Shown: piece after piece, positions 5,635-9,001 of the stretch
How the letters are laid out: each line of letters opens with the position of its first letter
How positions within the stretch are numbered: the first letter of the stretch is position 1
Assembly (NCBI GenBank): GCA_944358275.1
Contig: CALVQZ010000122.1
Span: 1 to 9,001 of the forward strand
Length of the DNA: 9,001 nt
From: an uncultured Bacilli bacterium
GTDB lineage: Bacteria; Bacillota_I; Bacilli_A; RF39; UBA660
Direction: 5' to 3'
Translations under genes and position numbers: made by a program
Notes under the pieces: generated by a model
What the model saw: the letters and a program-made list of their open reading frames with translations, nothing else
The model's database searches: none
What the model was told of the DNA's origin: nothing

Positions 5635-6234
5635 ATGAAGATTACAAGTACTGAGTTATATATATCAGCAGTAAGACAAAGTCAATATCCAGAAGACTCT
5701 CTACCTGAATTTTTAATCGTAGGAAGAAGTAATGTTGGAAAGAGTAGCTTTGTTAATACAATTATAAATAGAAAAAACTTTGCTAGAACATCTAGTAAAC
5801 CAGGTAAAACACAAACATTAAATTTTTATTTGATAAATAAAGATTTCTATTTAGTAGATGTACCAGGTTATGGATATGCAATTGCAGATAAAAAAACACA
5901 AATGAAATTTGGTAAAATGATAGAAGACTATGTTGCAACAAGAAAAGAGTTAAAAGAAGTATTTATGTTGGTAGATTTTAGACATAAACCAAGTGAAGAT
6001 GATATTTTAATGTATAAATATTTAAAATATTATAATTTAAAGGTTACCGTTGTTGCTACTAAAATAGATAAAATATCTTTTGGTCAAAGAGAAAAATATA
6101 AAAATATTATATTAAAAACACTAGAGTTAAAAGAAGAAGATAACCTTATTTTATTCTCATCAGTTACAAAAGATGGAAAAAAAGATGTATATAAGGTTAT
6201 AGAAAAATATTTAGATTTTATAGATATTGAATAG
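5635..6234 (+). CDS. ysxC: Ribosome biogenesis GTPase YsxC/YihA (EngB)
   Basis: YsxC (EngB, YihA) is a small essential GTPase that assists assembly of the 50S ribosomal subunit. At 199 residues the product is normal length for the family. Visible motifs are the P-loop GRSNVGKS at 30-37, the switch I region with SSKPGKTQTLNF around 53-64, DVPGYG at 75-80 (G3) and TKID at 142-145 (G4). FSSVTKDG near 173-180 corresponds to G5. The ATG at 5635 is set by GGTGAT just upstream and by the promoter ending at 5619. In many Firmicutes ysxC follows lon or clpX; here it is monocistronic, with terminators on both sides. Another ribosome-assembly GTPase, der, lies 0.8 kb downstream. Confidence 0.97.
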   Translation: MKITSTELYISAVRQSQYPEDSLPEFLIVGRSNVGKSSFVNTIINRKNFARTSSKPGKTQTLNFYLINKDFYLVDVPGYGYAIADKKTQMKFGKMIEDYVATRKELKEVFMLVDFRHKPSEDDILMYKYLKYYNLKVTVVATKIDKISFGQREKYKNIILKTLELKEEDNLILFSSVTKDGKKDVYKVIEKYLDFIDIE

Positions 6235-6268
6235 TTGCTATTTAAAGGGTGTGAAAATGCAACTTTTT
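6233..6268 (+). terminator. ysxC terminator
   Basis: AGTTGC at 6233-6238 pairs with GCAACT at 6259-6264. ATTT/AAAT extends the stem past one bulged T, the loop is AAAGGGTGTGA, and a T run follows. The stem starts inside the ysxC stop codon. Confidence 0.7.
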
Positions 6269-6275
6269 ATTATAT

Positions 6276-6300
6276 AAAAAAAAGACAAGCTCTTGTCTTT
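6276..6300 (-). terminator. Terminator of the small membrane protein gene
   Basis: A perfect 9-bp stem (AAAGACAAG at 6281-6289, CTTGTCTTT at 6292-6300) with a 2-base nominal loop is followed on the minus strand by a run of T residues. It lies 9 bases beyond the stop codon of the leftward 41-residue gene and so also meets ysxC convergently. Confidence 0.85.
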
Positions 6301-6309
6301 ATCTGGAAT

Positions 6310-6435
6310 TTATAATGTGAGATATGCAATAAGCCATCCACATAATAGCCCAATTAAAACACAAAATAATATGATTAACGATAAAGCACCATTTGTAAGT
6401 GTTTTTTCATTAGTATTTTCTTTCTTTTTAGCCAT
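6310..6435 (-). CDS. 41-residue single-span membrane protein, function unknown
   Basis: This short gene has all the marks of being real. Its ATG at 6435 has a consensus ribosome binding site (AGGAGG, 7 nt upstream), it has the best promoter in the window, and it has its own terminator. The product begins with a basic, polar segment (MAKKKENTNEKTLTNG) followed by a single hydrophobic helix from about residue 17 to the end (ALSLIILFCVLIGLL then CGWLIAYLTL). The N-terminus is therefore expected in the cytoplasm by the positive-inside rule, with essentially no outside tail. Size and layout recall small membrane regulators or sporulation peptides, but I recognise no family. It is monocistronic and divergent from the unrecognised gene at 6514, sharing promoter DNA with it. 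A type I toxin is an alternative, though no antisense RNA is evident. Confidence 0.85.
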   Translation of the reverse strand: MAKKKENTNEKTLTNGALSLIILFCVLIGLLCGWLIAYLTL

Positions 6436-6457
6436 TTAAATTCCTCCTATCATATTA

Positions 6458-6486
6458 AGTATATCGTTTTATTTTTGTTATGTCAA
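6458..6486 (-). promoter_or_regulatory. Strong sigma-A promoter of the small membrane protein gene
   Basis: On the minus strand a perfect TTGACA (6486-6481) and TATACT (6463-6458) are exactly 17 bases apart. The start near 6451 gives a leader of about 16 nt containing AGGAGG. Confidence 0.85.
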
Positions 6487-6508
6487 ATATTAAAAAATTA
6501 CATATTAT
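6480..6508 (+). promoter_or_regulatory. Probable rightward promoter for a leaderless transcript
   Basis: ATGTCA at 6480-6485 (4 of 6 to consensus) and TATTAT at 6503-6508 are 17 bases apart. The -35 box overlaps the -35 of the leftward promoter on the opposite strand. The expected start near 6514-6515 is the ATG itself. Confidence 0.5.
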
Positions 6509-6513
6509 GTAGT

Positions 6514-6975
6514 ATGAAGATTGATTATGTATGTGATGATAAATTTATTGTATATTTAAATAAGTTATATTATTCTTTTGATAAGAGTACTATAGATGTA
6601 TGTCTTGGGAAAATTATTAAAAGATTAAAGAAAAAATATGATATTGAAATTTATTCTAATTTTAATGTAGAGTGTTATATCAATGATAATTATGGAATAA
6701 TTTTAGTTATAAAAAAAGAGTATGATCCATTTAGTCTATATAGTAAAAAGACTAATATAAATATAAAGTTTTATAAAGATGCGTTGTTTTTATATGAAAT
6801 AGATGATTATTTTTTAAAAGAAAAATTTAAGGAATCTTCTATTTATATATATAAAAACAAATTATATATCGATATAAAAAATAGTAATATTTTCTATATA
6901 TTAGAACATATAAAAAGTATATTATTTGGTAATAACGCTTTAAAAGCAAAAGAGTTAAGTAAAACAATTATTTGA
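6514..6975 (+). CDS. Unrecognised 153-residue protein, probably leaderless
   Basis: I do not recognise this protein. It is rich in Ile, Lys, Tyr and Asn. It alternates short predicted strands and helices, for example MKIDYVCDDKFIVYLNKLYY, a helix with IIKRLKKKYDIEIY, then strands GIILVIKKEYD and KLYIDIKNSN, and a C-terminal helix (FYILEHIKSILFG). No signal peptide or membrane segment is evident, so it is probably cytoplasmic. The ATG at 6514 has no ribosome binding site; the only upstream in-frame start is a TTG at 6475, also without one. The probable -10 box ends 6 bases before the ATG, which suggests a leaderless mRNA. Its stop codon overlaps the -35 box of der. It evolves in a very AT-rich context like its neighbours, with no sign of transfer. 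Confidence 0.75.
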   Translation: MKIDYVCDDKFIVYLNKLYYSFDKSTIDVCLGKIIKRLKKKYDIEIYSNFNVECYINDNYGIILVIKKEYDPFSLYSKKTNINIKFYKDALFLYEIDDYFLKEKFKESSIYIYKNKLYIDIKNSNIFYILEHIKSILFGNNALKAKELSKTII

Positions 6976-7000
6976 TTATTGTTTTATTTTTTGCTATAAT
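6972..7000 (+). promoter_or_regulatory. der promoter, overlapping the upstream stop codon
   Basis: TTGATT at 6972-6977 and TATAAT at 6995-7000 are 17 bases apart, with TGC as the -10 extension. The -35 box contains the TGA stop of the preceding gene. The start near 7007 gives a leader of about 13 nt with GAGGTG. Confidence 0.85.
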
Positions 7001-7019
7001 CTTCATCGAGGTGTTGTCT

Positions 7020-8324
7020 ATGAAGATTCCTACTGTTGCATTAGTTGGAAAACCAAATGTTGGTAAAAGTACTTTATTTAATCGTATTGCAGGTAAAAGA
7101 ATATCTATTATTGAAGATACTCCCGGAGTTACTAGAGATAGAATTTATAGTATGTGTTCTTATAATGATTATAAGTTTCATTTAATAGATACTGGTGGTA
7201 TAGATTTAGGCAATGAAGATTTTAATAAAGAAATAAGAGTACAGGCATCTCTTGCAATAGATGAAGCAGATGTCATTGTTTTTATAGTAGATGGTAAAGA
7301 TGATTTAGGTCCAAATGATTATCTTATTAAAGATATGCTTAAAAAGAGCAATAAGAAAGTAATAGTTGCTATAAATAAGATGGATTCTAAAGTAGCAAGT
7401 GATAATGTTTATAATTTTTATGAGCTAGGATTTGAACATTATATACCAATAAGTGCTGAACATAATAGTGGTATATATAATTTATTAGATGAAATTGTAA
7501 AAGATTTTAAAGATGTAAAAGATATAGAATATGGTGAAGATGTAGTTAAGTTTTGTGTTATAGGAAGACCAAATGTAGGTAAAAGTAGTCTTGTAAATGC
7601 TTTATTAAACGAAGAGCGAAGTATAGTTTCTAATGTTAGTGGTACTACGAGAGATGCTATTGATACTCCTTTTACTTATAATAAAAGAGATTTTGTAGTA
7701 ATAGATACTGCAGGTATAAGAAAACAAGGTAAAATATATGAAGATGTAGAAAGATATAGTGTCTTAAGAGCATTAAAAGCTATAGATAGATCTGATGTTT
7801 GTTTAGTTGTATTAAATATAGAAGAAGGTATTATAGAACAAGATAAACATATAGCAGGGTATGCAATAGAAGCAGGAAAGGCTGTAGTAATAGTAGTAAA
7901 TAAATGGGATAAAAGCAAAAAAGATATGAACTTAGTTACAAAAGAGATAAGAAGTCATTTTGCATTTATGCCATATGCACCTATCGTATTTACATCAGCA
8001 CTTACTAAAAAAAGAATTCATACTTTAATGCCTGAAGTTATTAAGTCTTACGATAATAGTCATAAAATACTTAAAACAAGTGTTTTAAATGAAGTAATAG
8101 GAGAAGCTTCTACTTTAAATCCAGCACCTTCCTATAAAGGTAAAAGACTTAAAATATATTATGTTAATCAAGTAGATAAAGCACCACCTAAGATTTTATT
8201 TCATGTAAATGATAAGACTTTAATACATTTTTCATACGAAAGATATTTAGAAAATAAAATAAGAGAATCATTTGATTTAGAAGGGACACCTATCGTATTA
8301 CAATTTAAAAATAGAGGAGAATAA
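7020..8324 (+). CDS. der: Ribosome biogenesis GTPase Der (EngA), two tandem G domains
   Basis: Der (EngA) is an essential double GTPase that matures the 50S subunit. The product is 434 residues, about the usual length. The first G domain has GKPNVGKS at 10-17, DTGG at 57-60 and NKMD at 119-122. The second has GRPNVGKS at 182-189, DTAG at 229-232 and NKWD at 294-297. The C-terminal KH-like RNA-binding domain spans about 350-434 and contains KRLKIYYVNQVDKAPPKILF. The ATG at 7020 (MKIPTVALVGK) is preferred over an in-frame TTG at 6972. It has GAGGTG 6 nt upstream, the TTG forms part of the -35 box, and the 16 extra residues would be an unusual hydrophobic tail before the P-loop. No terminator follows, so transcripts may run into spoVIF, but spoVIF has its own sporulation-type promoter. 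Confidence 0.97.
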   Translation: MKIPTVALVGKPNVGKSTLFNRIAGKRISIIEDTPGVTRDRIYSMCSYNDYKFHLIDTGGIDLGNEDFNKEIRVQASLAIDEADVIVFIVDGKDDLGPNDYLIKDMLKKSNKKVIVAINKMDSKVASDNVYNFYELGFEHYIPISAEHNSGIYNLLDEIVKDFKDVKDIEYGEDVVKFCVIGRPNVGKSSLVNALLNEERSIVSNVSGTTRDAIDTPFTYNKRDFVVIDTAGIRKQGKIYEDVERYSVLRALKAIDRSDVCLVVLNIEEGIIEQDKHIAGYAIEAGKAVVIVVNKWDKSKKDMNLVTKEIRSHFAFMPYAPIVFTSALTKKRIHTLMPEVIKSYDNSHKILKTSVLNEVIGEASTLNPAPSYKGKRLKIYYVNQVDKAPPKILFHVNDKTLIHFSYERYLENKIRESFDLEGTPIVLQFKNRGE

Positions 8325-8352
8325 TATCAAATTTATCACTAAGTCATATAAT
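8322..8352 (+). promoter_or_regulatory. Sporulation-type promoter of spoVIF (sigma-K or sigma-E like)
   Basis: CATATAATA at 8345-8353 fits the sigma-K -10 (CATAnnnTA) exactly, and CATATAAT also fits the sigma-E -10 except for one base. TAATATC at 8322-8328 is 6 of 7 to a sigma-E -35, although the 16-base gap is slightly long. It lacks the TGn extension shared by the vegetative promoters here, and no sigma-A -35 is in place. Bacillus subtilis spoVIF is reported to be sigma-K dependent. Confidence 0.5.
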
Positions 8353-8367
8353 ATTTTAGGAGGTATT

Positions 8368-8610
8368 ATGGGATTTAGTGATAATTTTTATAAAAAGGTT
8401 GAACAAAAGACTAATGTGAATAAAGATACTATACTTTCTTTAGCAAAGAAATTACAAGGTAATAATTTAAAAGATGAAGCAGTGCTTAGAGATTTAATAA
8501 AAGAAATAGGTACTATTACGGGCAAAGATGTTTCAAAGACTCAAGAAGATAAAATTGTAAATGCAATAGTAAATGATAAAGTTCCTAAAAATATTGATAA
8601 AATGATATAA
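8368..8610 (+). CDS. spoVIF: Stage VI sporulation protein F (SpoVIF family)
   Basis: SpoVIF is a small mother-cell protein needed in Bacillus subtilis for proper coat assembly and spore resistance. The 80-residue product follows the family pattern closely. It starts MGFSDNFYKKVEQKTNVN, then DTILSLAKKLQGNNLKDEA, LRDLIKEIG, and the end motif ITGKDVSKTQEDKIVNAIVN followed by DKVPKNIDKMI. It appears soluble and helical. A consensus AGGAGGT precedes the ATG by 3 nt, the strongest ribosome binding site near any sporulation gene in the window. Its position between der and spoIVA, with its own terminator, supports a sporulation role. Confidence 0.88.
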   Translation: MGFSDNFYKKVEQKTNVNKDTILSLAKKLQGNNLKDEAVLRDLIKEIGTITGKDVSKTQEDKIVNAIVNDKVPKNIDKMI

Positions 8611-8629
8611 CTACTTATGTAGTTTTTTT
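8609..8629 (+). terminator. spoVIF terminator
   Basis: AACTAC at 8609-8614 and GTAGTT at 8619-8624 form a 6-bp stem with loop TTAT, followed by a T run to 8629. The stem overlaps the spoVIF stop codon and sits directly before the spoIVA promoter. Confidence 0.75.
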
Positions 8630-8656
8630 CATAATTTGAAATGTTATTCATATATT
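8629..8656 (+). promoter_or_regulatory. Sigma-E-type promoter of spoIVA
   Basis: TCATAAT at 8629-8635 is 6 of 7 to the sigma-E -35 (KMATATT), and CATATATT at 8649-8656 differs from the -10 (CATACAnT) at one defined position. The 13-base spacing is within the normal range. spoIVA is a known sigma-E gene in Bacillus. The start would lie near 8663, with AGTAGGG as a weak ribosome binding site. Confidence 0.6.
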
Positions 8657-8677
8657 TTTAATGAAAGTAGGGATTAT

Positions 8678-9001
8678 ATGGATAAAAATGAAATTATTAA
8701 AAGTATTGGTGGTAGAACTAATGGTGAAATTTATTTAGGTGTTGTAGGGCCTGTAAGAACTGGAAAATCTACATTTATAAAAAAATTTATAGAATCTTTA
8801 GTACTACCAAATATTACTGATGAATATGAAATGAAAAAATGTATGGATGAACTTCCACAAAGTGCTCAAGGTAAAACTATTATGACTACTGAACCTACGT
8901 TTGTACCTAGTAATGGAGCTAAAATAAAATTAGATGATTTTGAAACTAATATTAGATTAGTTGATTGTGTTGGATATGTTATAGATGGTGCTAAAGGGTA
9001 T
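8678..9001 (+). CDS. spoIVA: Stage IV sporulation protein A (SpoIVA), partial, 5' end
   Basis: SpoIVA is the mother-cell ATPase that polymerises on the forespore surface and forms the basement layer of the spore coat, anchored by SpoVM. The window holds the first 108 codons of a protein that is about 490 residues in Bacillus subtilis; the frame is open to the right edge. The sequence is highly conserved: RTNGEIYLGVVGPVRTGKST near 13-32 with the Walker A Lys at 30, FIKKFIESLVLPNI, DELPQSAQGKTIMTTEPTF and NIRLVDCVGY near 91-100. SpoIVA belongs to the TRAFAC GTPase class but hydrolyses ATP. The ATG at 8678 aligns with the Bacillus start. The sigma-E-like promoter just upstream fits its known timing. 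Confidence 0.97.
   Translation, partial: MDKNEIIKSIGGRTNGEIYLGVVGPVRTGKSTFIKKFIESLVLPNITDEYEMKKCMDELPQSAQGKTIMTTEPTFVPSNGAKIKLDDFETNIRLVDCVGYVIDGAKGY

Noticed and set aside
6257..6277. Six-codon ORF after AAAGGGTGTGA downstream of ysxC
   Set aside because: The apparent ribosome binding site is the loop of the ysxC terminator hairpin and the peptide is only six residues.
6475..6513. TTG start for the 153-residue protein, giving 166 residues
   Set aside because: There is no ribosome binding site, and it would read through the divergent promoter; the ATG at 6514 is preferred, though not proven.
6972..7019. Upstream TTG start giving der a hydrophobic 16-residue N-terminus
   Set aside because: The TTG is the -35 box TTGATT and the true promoter lies within the extension; the ATG at 7020 with GAGGTG gives the normal Der start.
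7676..7918. Minus-strand open frame inside der
   Set aside because: Antisense to the second G domain, with no start signals.

Overview
The window is AT-rich DNA of a spore-forming low-GC Firmicute (Bacillota). It encodes sigma-K with a pro-sequence, the spore coat ATPase SpoIVA and the small protein SpoVIF, alongside typical housekeeping genes (LepA, HemW, YsxC, Der). TGA is used as a stop codon, so the code is the standard bacterial one. I cannot fix the genus. The short, tightly packed genes and the gene order would suit an uncultured gut Bacilli-type lineage, but that is inference.

Layout. Positions 1-410 are debris. They hold the frameshifted 3' end of a collagen-like (Gly-X-Y) gene, then a 24-codon stub on the minus strand that resembles the N-terminus of a transposase-type protein family. 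The stub has a good ribosome binding site, a promoter and an upstream leader of tandem hairpins with near-identical loops. A rho-independent terminator closes this region. lepA and hemW follow in the usual Firmicute order, each with its own promoter. Where many relatives carry the hrcA-grpE-dnaK operon, this genome has sigK, convergent with hemW across a shared terminator. Divergent from sigK is a two-gene operon: an unknown membrane-anchored acidic protein overlapping a DUF1292-like protein. Then come ysxC, a 41-residue membrane protein on the minus strand, an unrecognised 153-residue protein, der, spoVIF and the first 108 codons of spoIVA, which runs off the right edge.

Regulation is unusually legible. 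Most vegetative genes (lepA, hemW, the unknown operon, ysxC, der) have TATAAT-like -10 boxes with the TGn extension, and most leaders are very short (about 9-16 nt by my estimate; hemW about 27 nt). The unknown gene at 6514 appears leaderless. The sporulation genes sigK, spoVIF and spoIVA lack this pattern and instead carry sequences resembling sigma-E or sigma-K promoters. Four TRAFAC-class P-loop NTPases (LepA, YsxC, Der, SpoIVA) lie within 9 kb; three assist ribosome function or assembly and one builds the spore coat base.

The least explained material is the hairpin array with its stub gene (positions 206-390), the leaderless gene with its back-to-back promoter partner (6310-6975), and the membrane-anchored protein at 4217.
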